From Planctomycetota bacterium (GTDB lineage: Bacteria; Planctomycetota; UBA1135): a stretch of DNA of 64,000 bases. The stretch lies in NCBI GenBank assembly GCA_018671175.1, contig JABHIE010000031.1:230128-294127 (forward strand), in the 5' to 3' direction. The notes under the pieces were generated by a model. It was not told where the DNA came from. It did no database searches and worked only from the letters and a program-made list of their open reading frames with translations. Below are positions 1 to 8,750 of this stretch, one piece after another. Within the stretch, counting starts at the first letter, position 1. Each line of letters begins with the position of its first letter. The position numbers and the translations under genes were made by a program.

Positions 1-45
1 TTGTGATGCTCTCACAGCGCGAGCCGATTTGCCGGTCGCCTTCGG

Positions 46-51
46 TAGAAT
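46..51 (+). promoter_or_regulatory. -10 element of a likely leaderless promoter
   Basis: TAGAAT lies 8 bases before the ATG at 60. No Shine-Dalgarno sequence lies between them, so the mRNA would begin at or next to the start codon. No convincing -35 is visible. The 59 bases before the gene otherwise hold only what may be the tail of an upstream gene. Confidence 0.4.
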
Positions 52-59
52 GACGGCTC

Positions 60-1049
60 ATGGCCTTCTCACCTGAAGCAATTCAACTCTTGCGCGAGTG
101 TCAAACTCCGCTTATCGCAGGGCACCTTCGTGCCGATGGCGATTGCTTGGGCTCAGCGATTGCGTTGAGCCAGGTTCTGCGTGATATGGGCAAAGAGCCC
201 CAAATCATGATGCCAGATGAGCCTGATGGGCGCTATGGCTTCCTTGCTGCACACACCCCTTGGTTGATTTTTGAAGACGAGCTTCCAGAGCATGATTTGT
301 TCATTGTCTGCGATTGCTCCGTTTTACCACGACTTGGTCGCATGGGGGAAGCCATCCAAAATGTTGCTACACCTCGGCTTGTGATTGACCATCATCCACT
401 TGACGACCCCAGCCCCTGGACGGCACTGATTCATGACCCCACGGCCGCCGCTTCGGGTTTGTTGATTTACGAATTGGCGCAAACCCTTGGCGTCCCCCTC
501 AATGGGCGCGCTTGCGAGGCTGCTTTTACGGCTTTGATGACCGACACTGGTTGGCTTAAATATTCCAATGCCGACGCGCGGTGCTGGGGTGCTGCTGCAG
601 ATTTAGTTGCGGGTGGGCTCGACAGCGAAAAAATATATCGGCAAATCTACCAGCAAAATGAGCCGGGTCGTCCGCGTGGTGTGGCTGCTGCTCTCGCTAA
701 CCATGAATCTCTTCAAGAGCCTTCGCTTGCTTTGGCTTGGGTGAGCCAAGGCGATCTGCAAGAATCGGGCGGTACACTCGAAGATACAGATGATGTCCTC
801 GATTTGATGCGTGCTGTGTCTTCGGTTGAAGCTGTCGCGCTCGTGGTTGAGCGTAAAAACGGGGTTGCCAAAGTGAGTTTTCGCAGCAAGACTTGGCTTG
901 ATGTAAATCTCATCGCCAAAACTTTAGGCGGGGGTGGTCATGCCCGCGCTGCAGGTGCCACTTTTGACGGCACCGTTGCCTTAAGTGATGCCGTCCACCA
1001 AGTGCGCAAAGCATTGCTTGACGGTTTTTCAGCGCAAAAGCAATCGTAG
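60..1049 (+). CDS. nrnA: DHH/DHHA1 family phosphoesterase (NrnA-like nanoRNase / pAp phosphatase)
   Basis: Predicted cytoplasmic Mn-dependent phosphoesterase. NrnA-type enzymes degrade 2-5 nt RNA fragments and hydrolyse 3'-phosphoadenosine 5'-phosphate. The DHH domain shows the metal-binding stretch with Asp26 and Asp28, Asp84 in VCDCS, and the DHH triad at 110-112. The C-terminal DHHA1 domain ends in the substrate-binding GGGGHARAAG at about 290-299. The length of 329 residues is normal for NrnA. The start at 60 is the first ATG and puts the metal motif at the usual distance from the N-terminus. The gene is monocistronic, with a convergent proline dehydrogenase 4 bases away. In many bacteria nrnA follows rbfA; the 59 bases before it could be the end of such a gene, but that cannot be judged here. 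The family is certain; the exact substrate is inferred. Confidence 0.88.
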   Translation: MAFSPEAIQLLRECQTPLIAGHLRADGDCLGSAIALSQVLRDMGKEPQIMMPDEPDGRYGFLAAHTPWLIFEDELPEHDLFIVCDCSVLPRLGRMGEAIQNVATPRLVIDHHPLDDPSPWTALIHDPTAAASGLLIYELAQTLGVPLNGRACEAAFTALMTDTGWLKYSNADARCWGAAADLVAGGLDSEKIYRQIYQQNEPGRPRGVAAALANHESLQEPSLALAWVSQGDLQESGGTLEDTDDVLDLMRAVSSVEAVALVVERKNGVAKVSFRSKTWLDVNLIAKTLGGGGHARAAGATFDGTVALSDAVHQVRKALLDGFSAQKQS

Positions 1050-1053
1050 CTCT

Positions 1054-1977
1054 TTAGCCCGAGAGCGACTCGCGCTTGCGGAACAAACCAAGCAACGCGT
1101 AACGAGCAAGTTTCGGATTTTTGCGCAAACGACGCGTGACATAGGGATACCACATTTCGCCATAAGGCACATAGACCCGCACAGGAATGCCCTGATCACG
1201 CATCTTGCTGCGGAAGGCCTCTTGCACGCCAAGCAAAACCTGAATTTCAATACGCTCAAGCGCGCCTGGAATCTCTCGGGCCAGCTCTAGCACTTGATTG
1301 GCGAGAACGGCATCGTGGGTGGCAATGGCCAAGAAACCTCCGCCCTCAAGGATAATCTTTGCGGTGCGGAGATAGCTCGAGTTGACTTCAGCAGGCAACT
1401 GAAAAGCAATGGATGCTGGCTCAACATAAATGCCTTTGACCAGCCGCACATTAACGGCCCCGTGTTGTGCAACGAGATTGCGGGCGTCTTGTTCGGTGCG
1501 GAAGAGCATCGATTGTAAAACGCAGCCGACTTGCTCAAGCTTGTTGGCTTGAAGAGCTGAAAAAAGTTGCAAAGTGTTGTCGACCGTGGGGGAGTCTTCC
1601 ATCTCGTAACGCAAAAAAGCCTCGGCTTCGCCGACCATGTCTGTGAGCCGTTGTGTCGCCTCACGGCTTTTTGAGGGGTCAAGCAGTAAGCCGAGTTGTG
1701 TTGGCTTAGTTGAGACATTGCGCTCAAGGCCGCGATCCACGAGAGCCTGTAAAAGCGCTTCGTATTCGGCGAGCATGCTTTCTACTCCTTGAAAGGAAGA
1801 AACCGATTCGCCCAAAATGTCGTAAGTGACACGATACCCCTTTGCTTGCAGGCGCGCGCCAGCCCGCAGAGCATCTTCACAGGTCTCGCCAGCTATGTAG
1901 CGGCGGCTTACGCGGCTCACAATGAAGCGCGGGAGGAGCGGCACGGACGCCGCGGCAATTCGGTCGAAGATGGACAT
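1054..1977 (-). CDS. putB: Proline dehydrogenase
   Basis: Monofunctional FAD-dependent proline dehydrogenase, which oxidises L-proline to delta-1-pyrroline-5-carboxylate, the first step of proline catabolism. The protein is 307 residues, the size of the stand-alone enzyme rather than bifunctional PutA. The C-terminal signature RVYVPYGEMWYPYVTRRL contains the family's paired arginines that bind the proline carboxylate, and KGIYVEP in the barrel core is typical. The start is an ATG giving a family-like N-terminus. No P5C dehydrogenase gene (putA2/rocA) lies nearby, so the second step must be encoded elsewhere. The gene is convergent with the DHH phosphoesterase and divergent from the sulfatase-fold gene at 2038. 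Confidence 0.9.
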   Translation of the reverse strand: MSIFDRIAAASVPLLPRFIVSRVSRRYIAGETCEDALRAGARLQAKGYRVTYDILGESVSSFQGVESMLAEYEALLQALVDRGLERNVSTKPTQLGLLLDPSKSREATQRLTDMVGEAEAFLRYEMEDSPTVDNTLQLFSALQANKLEQVGCVLQSMLFRTEQDARNLVAQHGAVNVRLVKGIYVEPASIAFQLPAEVNSSYLRTAKIILEGGGFLAIATHDAVLANQVLELAREIPGALERIEIQVLLGVQEAFRSKMRDQGIPVRVYVPYGEMWYPYVTRRLRKNPKLARYALLGLFRKRESLSG

Positions 1978-2025
1978 GTTAAAGGGCTAACCCCTAGGAT
2001 TTTAGTTCCATCCTTTTCTTCCAGA

Positions 2026-2031
2026 TATACT
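2026..2031 (+). promoter_or_regulatory. -10 element of a likely leaderless promoter
   Basis: TATACT ends 6 bases before the ATG at 2038. There is no Shine-Dalgarno sequence. The site lies in the 60-base gap between the divergent proline dehydrogenase and sulfatase-fold genes. Confidence 0.45.
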
Positions 2032-2037
2032 TCTCTC

Positions 2038-3444
2038 ATGATTCGGGGAACTTTCCAGACGACTGGTCTCATCTTGCTTTGGCTTTGCGGCTCTTGTGGC
2101 ACATCACTTGACAGCGATACGCCTGCTGCATGGCCTATCCAGGGTGAGTGGACGGGCGATTTAATCCTTGTTTCTGTTGATACTATGCGTGCAGATCGGC
2201 TGAGTCTCTACGGTGGTGATCGCGACACAGACGGTTTGGCTACTCAATTTGGCACTCCAGCTTGGCTTGCATCTCAGGGCACAACTTTTGAGCAGGCTTG
2301 GGCGCCTATCGGGAAGACCTTGCCGGCCTTGGGCACTTTCTGGACTGGGCTTGACCCACTTGAGCATGGTGGCGTGTCGAATAAACATGCGGTTTTGGCA
2401 CCATCCCGCATGCGAACCTATGCTGAGCAGGGCGCGCTCGGCCTTGCCATGGTGGCCAACCGCTCTTTAGGGCCTGCAAGTGGCTTGGCCCAAGGCTTTG
2501 CTGGTTATGCCATGCGTTGGGGTGCGCAAGAAAAAGAGATCGCAAGTGAAATGACCCGCCGCACTCGTGATGCGATTTCCGGCAAGAAGCGGCTCGTTTT
2601 GTGGGCTCATTTTATGGCGCCTCACCAGCCTTACGACCCACCTGAGGCGGAAGCCGCTCGTTACCAGGTTGGCGGAACTCCTGGGAGTAATGCCTTGCTT
2701 GCTAGTATTCACCGAGACCCAGCTTCTTTGTCCATGAATGAAAAGCATCGTTTGCGAGCTTTATACGATGCTGAAATCCATATGACTTCGACCCGTGTCG
2801 CTGAGCTGCTGGCGGGCCTCGATGCAAATTATCGTGCTGCTGGGCGAGGTGGATTGTTAGAAAATGCCCGCGTAGTTTTTTTTAGTGATCACGGCGAAGA
2901 GTTGGCTGACCACCATGGCTATTTCATGCACGCCAAGAGTCTTTATTCGGGCGTGATTCGGGTGCCTTTGATTCTGGCAGGGCCAGGCATTCCATCATCC
3001 GCGAGAGAGAGTCAATCTTTAGGTCTTGGCGACATCTTGCCTTTAGTCATCCACGGTACGGCTCCCAAGGGTGGTGTGCAATGTGCCAGTTGGCAGGGGC
3101 AGTTTTTTGCCGCTCGGGATGATCGCTGGACACTGATTCACAATCCAACCCTTGATCGCAATGGCCCACTTGAGCCTCCCGAAGATGTGGCCTTTTTTTA
3201 TCCAGCTGTGGCTCTGTTCGACCGAGAGGCTGACCACGCCGAGCTGCAAGATGTCGCTGCGCAATATCCTGAAGTCACTCGCAGGCTCTTAAGAGAGTTG
3301 AGGCTTTGGTGGGCGGGCTTAAACCCTGCTTCACCGGGCATCCCTGAAGGGGTCGACCCAGCGCTGTTGGCAGAGCTCGGTTATTCCGATAGCTTTGAGA
3401 ATCAAATGACTGAGCCTTGGCTCCCAGAGCAATGGAACCCATAA
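2038..3444 (+). CDS. Sulfatase-fold lipoprotein with Thr at the catalytic position
   Basis: Alkaline-phosphatase/sulfatase superfamily protein of 468 residues. The N-terminus is a short hydrophobic signal with a lipobox-like LWLC/CGSC cysteine, so it is probably a lipoprotein facing the periplasm. Family motifs are clear: ILVSVDTMRADRLSLYGG (first metal Asp), a TLPALGTFWTG loop, and FFSDHGEELADHHGY with the second metal site. Formylglycine sulfatases carry Cys or Ser in C/S-x-P-x-R at the loop. Here a Thr occupies that position and the Arg is absent, which resembles phosphoethanolamine- or phosphoglycerol-transfer enzymes and lyase-like relatives. Sulfate ester hydrolysis is therefore doubtful. 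The ATG at 2038 was chosen over an earlier in-frame start (1789) because that extension lies inside proline dehydrogenase and lacks a signal. It overlaps the next gene by 13 bases, suggesting coupling. Confidence 0.75.
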   Translation: MIRGTFQTTGLILLWLCGSCGTSLDSDTPAAWPIQGEWTGDLILVSVDTMRADRLSLYGGDRDTDGLATQFGTPAWLASQGTTFEQAWAPIGKTLPALGTFWTGLDPLEHGGVSNKHAVLAPSRMRTYAEQGALGLAMVANRSLGPASGLAQGFAGYAMRWGAQEKEIASEMTRRTRDAISGKKRLVLWAHFMAPHQPYDPPEAEAARYQVGGTPGSNALLASIHRDPASLSMNEKHRLRALYDAEIHMTSTRVAELLAGLDANYRAAGRGGLLENARVVFFSDHGEELADHHGYFMHAKSLYSGVIRVPLILAGPGIPSSARESQSLGLGDILPLVIHGTAPKGGVQCASWQGQFFAARDDRWTLIHNPTLDRNGPLEPPEDVAFFYPAVALFDREADHAELQDVAAQYPEVTRRLLRELRLWWAGLNPASPGIPEGVDPALLAELGYSDSFENQMTEPWLPEQWNP

Positions 3445-5105
3445 AACCACTGCCGATCGCTTCGCTCTTTTCACGAGAGCGTATTCTTCCAGTTGTCGAA
3501 GGCTTGATTCTGGCTAGCATCGTTTTGGGCGTGCTCGCTGCTGGCGGCGAAGTCGTGCGTGCCTCTTACCACGGTTTGTTGCACAGCACTTTGGGCGACG
3601 CCGTTATGCGACAGGGCTATTTGCCTGAGAATCCATACCATGCAGGTGTCCCCTTGCGCTATTACACGCTTTACCCATGGCTAGGAGTAAAGTTGGGCTC
3701 ATTCTTGGGTGGCTCACTTTGGGGCTTTGCCGCCATAAATGTGATGGCCGCCTTCTTGTTTGGCCCAGCACTCGATGCTCTCGGGCGAGCGCTTGATTTG
3801 CGCTTCCATGCTCGCCGCGCCGCTTTTTGGGCGGCGATTCTCGGCTTCCACGGCCTTGGCTGGCTTGCGCTCCAATCTGAGAGCCTGGCGGGTGCGCCCC
3901 CGGTGATGGCATTGCGCGAGATGGTTTTACCCGATACAGCCTTCGCATGGGACGCCCGCCTCCAAGCCTTCCTCCCAAAGTTTTTTAATGTCTCCTCTTT
4001 TGCAATCTCGCTTCCCTTTGGTCTAAGCGCATTAGCCGCCGCAATTCGAATCGGAGGCCGCCCCCTTGAGGTTTTTGCGCCTCTGGCTTTTGCTCTAGCC
4101 CTCAACCCTTTGGTCGGCGCTTATGTCGCCTTAGTCGTTGCTCTCTGGAAGATTCACACTTTGCTGTCGGGCTCAATACTTGAGCGTTTGCGTTGGCCTT
4201 TCGTCGGGTTTCTTGCTTTTGTTTTTGCGGGCATTTCATTGCTGCCCCTTTTTCACGCAGCACCTACGGGGCAAAGCTTGACAGGAGGCTTTGCGGGTAT
4301 CGGCTCCCCGTTGTTTAGCCTGATTGGCCCCTCTTTTTTGTTAATCGTTTTGAGCTTCTGGGGCTTTCCCAAAATGCCAGCAGCATCACGCTCGGCGCTG
4401 CTTGGCGCTCTTGTCTTGGCTGGCGCGTTGGCTTTTTTACCTTTGCCCTGGGCGAATCAATACAAGCTTGCGCGACTTTTCGCTTTATTGCTTGCTCTTC
4501 CAGCCGGTGTGGCTTTGGCTCGGTTCTGGAGTTTAAGAGGGTGGTTTCGAGCCGGGCTAATCGCTCTTGCTTTGCTCTGCGTGCCCACGACGCTCTGTAC
4601 GATTGAGGCTTATCTTAAGTGGGGTAAGGAAGCCGCACCGCTGCCTCTGCAAACGGTAGACGGAGTATTCCAGATACGAGATCACCCTCTCTCTCCGTTC
4701 CCAGATTCTATTGCCCGAGCTGAGGCGGAAGCGGCTCCGGATGCTGTGCTCTGGATGCACCCCAGCCACCCCGCAACTCAGGCCAAGGGCGCTGTTGCAC
4801 AAGGTAATGTGCTCGCACCTTTGTTTCATCACTCTTTGTTCGTGGACCGGCCTCAAATCCATAATGATCGCCAGGCCGATTTGCAAAAACGCCTTGATCT
4901 ATCCGCTCAGCTTTGGGGTGATGATTTGATTCAAACCAAGCAGGCACTCTCTCTCTCTCGCGCACTCTTGCCGAATCGACCCTTTTTGATTATGACTCAC
5001 GAATCGGCAGATAAGACGGTGCAGGCATTGAGCGCTGTTTCGGGCGCGGAACTGTTGGCCGCTGAGTTGGGCTGGCAGTTGTGGCGGCTACCAAATCTAA
5101 AATAG
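3432..5105 (+). CDS. Multi-pass membrane protein, GT-C glycosyltransferase-like
   Basis: A 557-residue protein with roughly ten hydrophobic segments and a soluble C-terminal part from about residue 420. The N-terminal pattern after the first helix, YHGLLHSTLGDAV then ENPYHAGVPLRYY, resembles the first periplasmic loop of GT-C type polyprenyl-phosphate-sugar glycosyltransferases, where acidic and aromatic residues bind the lipid-linked donor. I see no decisive DxD-type motif, so the activity is a guess from architecture. The start is the ATG at 3432, which overlaps the preceding sulfatase-fold gene by 13 bases. Co-translation with a periplasmic transferase or hydrolase-like protein fits envelope glycan or lipid modification. 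Its 3' end overlaps the convergent yifB gene by 116 bases. Confidence 0.6.
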   Translation: MEPIKPLPIASLFSRERILPVVEGLILASIVLGVLAAGGEVVRASYHGLLHSTLGDAVMRQGYLPENPYHAGVPLRYYTLYPWLGVKLGSFLGGSLWGFAAINVMAAFLFGPALDALGRALDLRFHARRAAFWAAILGFHGLGWLALQSESLAGAPPVMALREMVLPDTAFAWDARLQAFLPKFFNVSSFAISLPFGLSALAAAIRIGGRPLEVFAPLAFALALNPLVGAYVALVVALWKIHTLLSGSILERLRWPFVGFLAFVFAGISLLPLFHAAPTGQSLTGGFAGIGSPLFSLIGPSFLLIVLSFWGFPKMPAASRSALLGALVLAGALAFLPLPWANQYKLARLFALLLALPAGVALARFWSLRGWFRAGLIALALLCVPTTLCTIEAYLKWGKEAAPLPLQTVDGVFQIRDHPLSPFPDSIARAEAEAAPDAVLWMHPSHPATQAKGAVAQGNVLAPLFHHSLFVDRPQIHNDRQADLQKRLDLSAQLWGDDLIQTKQALSLSRALLPNRPFLIMTHESADKTVQALSAVSGAELLAAELGWQLWRLPNLK

Positions 5106-6618
5106 GCTGTCGCCACTCAAGTGCTTGTAGTACTTCGGCTCTCGAAATCGTGGTGAGCCCCGAGAGGTCAGCCAGCGTGCGCGCCACGCGAAGAGTGCGG
5201 AGTAGCCCTCGGCCACTCAATTCCATGCGCTCGGCGGCTAATTGAAGTGCAGCTTGCGCTTTTGATTCAAGGCCCGTTTCTTTGAGTTGCTCAAAATTCG
5301 CCTCAGAAGATACTTTGTAATGCCCTTGCTGCTGGCGTGCCGCTTGAACCTCTCTTGCGACTTGAAGCTCGGCGTGAATCTTTTCATCGTGCGGTGCGCT
5401 TGCGGGCTGCTGCAAGCGCTCGGGGGACACAGGCCCCATTTCAACAAACAAGTCAAAACGGTCAAGGAGTGGGCCTGAAGTGCGACCCCAATAGGCACGG
5501 AGTTTTGTGTCGCTGCACCGGCAAGGAACACGGGGGTGCGTGTGAAACCCACAAGGGCATGGATTGCGTGTAGCCAAAAGGAGGGCATCTGCCGGGAAGC
5601 GTGCTTCTTCCTGTGCGCGTTGGATAGAAATGAATCGCTCTTCAAGGGGTTGGCGGAGACTCTCGAGAACGGGGCGCCCGAATTCAGGAAGCTCGTCTAA
5701 AAATAAAACCCCGCCATGAGCACGAGAAATCTCGCCTGGGCGTAGAGGACGACCACCACCTAAAACGGATTGAGCTGAGGATGTAGCATGCGGCGCTCGA
5801 AACGGCGGCGTGCTTGGAAGGCGACCCAAGGGCCCAAGAAGTGCTTCAATCTTGGCTAACTCTAGGGCTTGATCGGCATCTAATGGAGGCAGCAAGGTGG
5901 GCAGGCGTCGCGCCAACATGCTCTTGCCTGTGCCCGGCGGCCCCTGGAGGAGCAAACTGTGGCGCCCTGCTGCCGCGACGACCAAAGCGCGCCTCGCTGA
6001 CTCTTGGCCTCGGACATCATCAAGTCGCAGTGGAAGGGCTGGCGCACCGGGATCTTGTTGGGAATCGTCTAGAGGTAAAACGGCCAAATCAGGGGTTGCG
6101 CCAGACTGCAAATATGACGCAACTTGCCCAAGGTCGTCAAAGCCGATGACTTGGATGCCCGGCGCCATTGAGGCCTCGCGCGCGGCTGAGCTTGCTGTAA
6201 TGAGAGTGCTGCCGTGTGCTTGACTCGCTTCAAGAGCAGCAAGGAGCAAACCTCTGGCAGGGCGGAGCAGGCGACCCTCGAGATTGAGCTCAGCAAGGAA
6301 GAGAATCGGTCGTTTGGGGCGGGGGACTTGCCCTTGTTCCATCATTACGCCGACGGCTAACGCAAGATCAAGTGGCAAGCCCCCTTTGGGCAATTGAGCG
6401 GGGGAGAGATTGAATAAAATCTTGCCTCGGGGGAAAGCAAAGCCACAACTCGCCATGGCGGCGGGTAATCGCTCTCGAGACTCTCGGGTTGCAGCATCGG
6501 CCATGCCGACAACGATTGTGCGGCTGAGACCTCGGCCAAGCAGGGTTTCAACTGCGACAAGGTGCGCGCGCCCACCGTGAAGGCAGGCGCCGAGAATGGG
6601 GCTAGAGATCCACTTCAC
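4990..6618 (-). CDS. comM: YifB/ComM family Mg-chelatase-like AAA+ ATPase
   Basis: Predicted ComM-type helicase. In naturally competent bacteria ComM drives branch migration and helps integrate imported DNA. Order: an N-terminal ChlI/Lon-protease-like domain (1-185), then an AAA+ domain with Walker A GPPGTGKS near 226-233, Walker B GGVLFLDELPEF, and a four-cysteine segment (NPCPCGFHTHPRVPCRCS) typical of YifB, then the C-terminal Mg_chelatase domain. The length of 542 residues is slightly above the usual ~505. The surplus is a Pro/Ser-rich tail of about 40 residues after the conserved end, encoded opposite the 3' end of the membrane protein gene. The start is GTG at 6618. It sits 40 bases downstream of comEC on the same strand, probably in one operon. 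Confidence 0.88.
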   Translation of the reverse strand: MKWISSPILGACLHGGRAHLVAVETLLGRGLSRTIVVGMADAATRESRERLPAAMASCGFAFPRGKILFNLSPAQLPKGGLPLDLALAVGVMMEQGQVPRPKRPILFLAELNLEGRLLRPARGLLLAALEASQAHGSTLITASSAAREASMAPGIQVIGFDDLGQVASYLQSGATPDLAVLPLDDSQQDPGAPALPLRLDDVRGQESARRALVVAAAGRHSLLLQGPPGTGKSMLARRLPTLLPPLDADQALELAKIEALLGPLGRLPSTPPFRAPHATSSAQSVLGGGRPLRPGEISRAHGGVLFLDELPEFGRPVLESLRQPLEERFISIQRAQEEARFPADALLLATRNPCPCGFHTHPRVPCRCSDTKLRAYWGRTSGPLLDRFDLFVEMGPVSPERLQQPASAPHDEKIHAELQVAREVQAARQQQGHYKVSSEANFEQLKETGLESKAQAALQLAAERMELSGRGLLRTLRVARTLADLSGLTTISRAEVLQALEWRQPILDLVAATTASPTQRPTVPRPKQRSMPAPSYLPIRES

Positions 6619-6658
6619 ATGGAGTAGACGGTTTCAGCACAGAAAGGTAACGCATGAA

Positions 6659-8704
6659 TTACGGAACAGGAAAAAACAGACTACCGCTCGCTGTGGTTTT
6701 GACGGGGATGCCACGAGCTGCAAGTAAACCACGCGCTGGAAGAGGCTCATCTTCGTCGCTACATGAAACCCAAGCAACTCTCGGTTTAAGGTGATCAAGC
6801 AGTGGACCCAACCCATGCACGGTCAAGCCATGATGGGGTAGCAGAAGCATGTCGATGGGGCCCGGCTTCAGGCGTTTTTGCAAATCTTGTAAAGTCCAGC
6901 CAGAGGCGTCGCCCAGCAAAACGGCTCGAAAGCGCCCTTTGTAAGTGACTTCGAGAGCAGCCCCTCGATTATTGCTTACACTTGGGTCAGCTGCGTTGAG
7001 CCCCAAAATCCGAGCCGACCAAGGGCGAGGGAAATCAATCATTATGGTTTCGCCAGGCCAAACTTTTTCGACCGTCGGGTTGAGTCGAGACTGCAAAATC
7101 TCTGCTCCAGAAATATGATCGGCGTCATGGTGAGAGTAAAGAACACGACTCGGTGGCGGAAGGCGATAGCGGCTTAACTCCGGAATGAGCCGCCGGTCGA
7201 GCAAGGTCATGGGGGAAAGCCGTTGCGAGCCAAAATCAAAAAGAAGCGACTCATGATGGCCTGCAACAAGAATAGAGAGCCCATGGCCAACGGGAAGTGC
7301 GAGCAGACTCGGTCGCGCCCGTGGAAGAATGGGGTGGCTGAGCCCAGGTATTGGAAGGAAGAGCAGGAGCGGGATGAGACATAGAATGGCCTGACTGATT
7401 TTTGCGCGATGAAGCCAATACAGACTCAACCCACAGAGTAAAAAAAGGAGGGCCGTCGGCAATTGTGTCGCGAGCCAGGGGCTTGCCGGCCATCGCGCGC
7501 ATTGCTCAAGCATTGCCGCCTCGATTTGGCGGATGCCCTGAAGGGCCGGCGATGTGACCCATTCAGCATAAGGCACCAACGACAGCAAGCTGAGCATGAT
7601 GCGAGGCGCCAGGCTGATTGCAAAAACGGGAGTCAGAAGAATGCTCCAAGGCTCAAGTGTGCCTTGCAGCTCATGCAGCCACGGAGCGGTTGCAAGAAAT
7701 GCGGCAAGCGAAGGCACAAGAACACGCGTGACTCGTGTGCGGTCACCGAGGCTTGGTGCAAGCAGAATGCCTGCCGTCGCAGAATAGGACAAAAGTAAAC
7801 CCAGCCCCGCTGTACGCTCAGGGAAAAGGAGCACCTCGCACCAAAGCGCACCTCCCCAGATACTAAAACTTGAGAGATTGAAAAAACGCCTTGCAGACCA
7901 TTCTCGCAAAAATAGTGCGCTGCAAGCCCTTACGACAGATGCCTGAAAACCAGCCATCCCTGCGACGAGCAAAATAAGGGGCAGGCGTGCTTTTTGAAAG
8001 CGTTTCGGGAGTAAGCACTGTAGGAAGGCATTCCAGAGCCAAAGGTGCATCCCGGAGACTGCAAGGAGGTGAAGCAGACCCAATTGCCGAAAATGGTCCT
8101 TGTGCAGTGTTTCTAGGCCGCTTCTCTCGCCGAGAAGCAACGCCATGGCAAGTGCGGCTTCGTGTTGCGGCAAGGCCTCAGAGAGCCTCTGGCGAACGCC
8201 CATGCGTAGTTGCATAAGCCAAGGAATCGATTTGTGCCCAATACGCACCCAGCTCGCCGCGCGCACACTGCGATAAGGCCCTCGTTGTTCAAGGCGCCCA
8301 CGGATGCGCAGCCAATCGCCTGGCAGAATGTCTTGTGTCGCGCTCAAAGTGAAAACTCGAGCAGGGTAAGGTTGATTGGGCAAGAGTCGATTCTGTTGAT
8401 CTCGGAGTTCATCCATTTCCCATGCCCCCCGTGGGGCGTCAAAGCGGATTGCCCGAGCTGTAATCCAGACGGGCGAGCTGGCGGACGAGTGGCTGATTGT
8501 GGCTTTTTGTGCACGCGCACCACCCAAGAGGAATGCCAGGAGAAGCAACGCGAATAGATGAACTCGCTTGGGTTTCGCCGCTAATGCCGCAAGACATAAG
8601 CAAAGCAAATAGAGAGGTTGCACAGTCGGCTGAAAACCGGCACCTAAAATAAATGCGGCCGCTGTAGTGGGGAGGAGAACCCGAGAGAGGCGAGCGCCTT
8701 CCAT
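6659..8704 (-). CDS. comEC: ComEC/Rec2 family DNA internalisation protein
   Basis: Inner-membrane channel that carries transforming single-stranded DNA into the cytoplasm. The 681 residues show an N-terminal membrane segment and OB-like DUF4131 region (to about 150), a multi-helix Competence domain with the family hallmark LLHLLAVSGMHLWLW, and a C-terminal metallo-beta-lactamase-like domain with LYSHHDADHISG and LLPHHGL. These motifs keep the metal-binding histidines and aspartates, so the domain may be an active nuclease. The length is close to other full-size ComEC proteins. The start is the ATG at 8704, 46 bases from the divergent coaD start. ComM follows directly, so two transformation genes are linked. 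No other com gene is in the window, although a PilQ-like secretin block lies 17 kb away. Confidence 0.88.
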   Translation of the reverse strand: MEGARLSRVLLPTTAAAFILGAGFQPTVQPLYLLCLCLAALAAKPKRVHLFALLLLAFLLGGARAQKATISHSSASSPVWITARAIRFDAPRGAWEMDELRDQQNRLLPNQPYPARVFTLSATQDILPGDWLRIRGRLEQRGPYRSVRAASWVRIGHKSIPWLMQLRMGVRQRLSEALPQHEAALAMALLLGERSGLETLHKDHFRQLGLLHLLAVSGMHLWLWNAFLQCLLPKRFQKARLPLILLVAGMAGFQASVVRACSALFLREWSARRFFNLSSFSIWGGALWCEVLLFPERTAGLGLLLSYSATAGILLAPSLGDRTRVTRVLVPSLAAFLATAPWLHELQGTLEPWSILLTPVFAISLAPRIMLSLLSLVPYAEWVTSPALQGIRQIEAAMLEQCARWPASPWLATQLPTALLFLLCGLSLYWLHRAKISQAILCLIPLLLFLPIPGLSHPILPRARPSLLALPVGHGLSILVAGHHESLLFDFGSQRLSPMTLLDRRLIPELSRYRLPPPSRVLYSHHDADHISGAEILQSRLNPTVEKVWPGETIMIDFPRPWSARILGLNAADPSVSNNRGAALEVTYKGRFRAVLLGDASGWTLQDLQKRLKPGPIDMLLLPHHGLTVHGLGPLLDHLKPRVAWVSCSDEDEPLPARGLLAARGIPVKTTASGSLFFPVP

Positions 8705-8739
8705 ATCAGGAAGACGGTTTCACGGGGCAAAGGTGACTC

Positions 8740-8745
8740 TACAAT
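8740..8745 (+). promoter_or_regulatory. -10 element of a likely leaderless promoter
   Basis: TACAAT ends 5 bases before the coaD ATG at 8751. No ribosome binding site is present. It lies between the divergent comEC and coaD starts. Confidence 0.5.
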
Positions 8746-8750
8746 CTGGC

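Noticed and set aside
1789-2037. Long 5' extension of the sulfatase-fold gene
   Set aside because: It lies wholly inside proline dehydrogenase on the other strand, carries no signal peptide and is followed by a real lipoprotein signal at 2038.
8667-8750. Upstream start for coaD
   Set aside because: It would add 28 residues overlapping the divergent comEC coding start and push the GTFDP motif away from the N-terminus.
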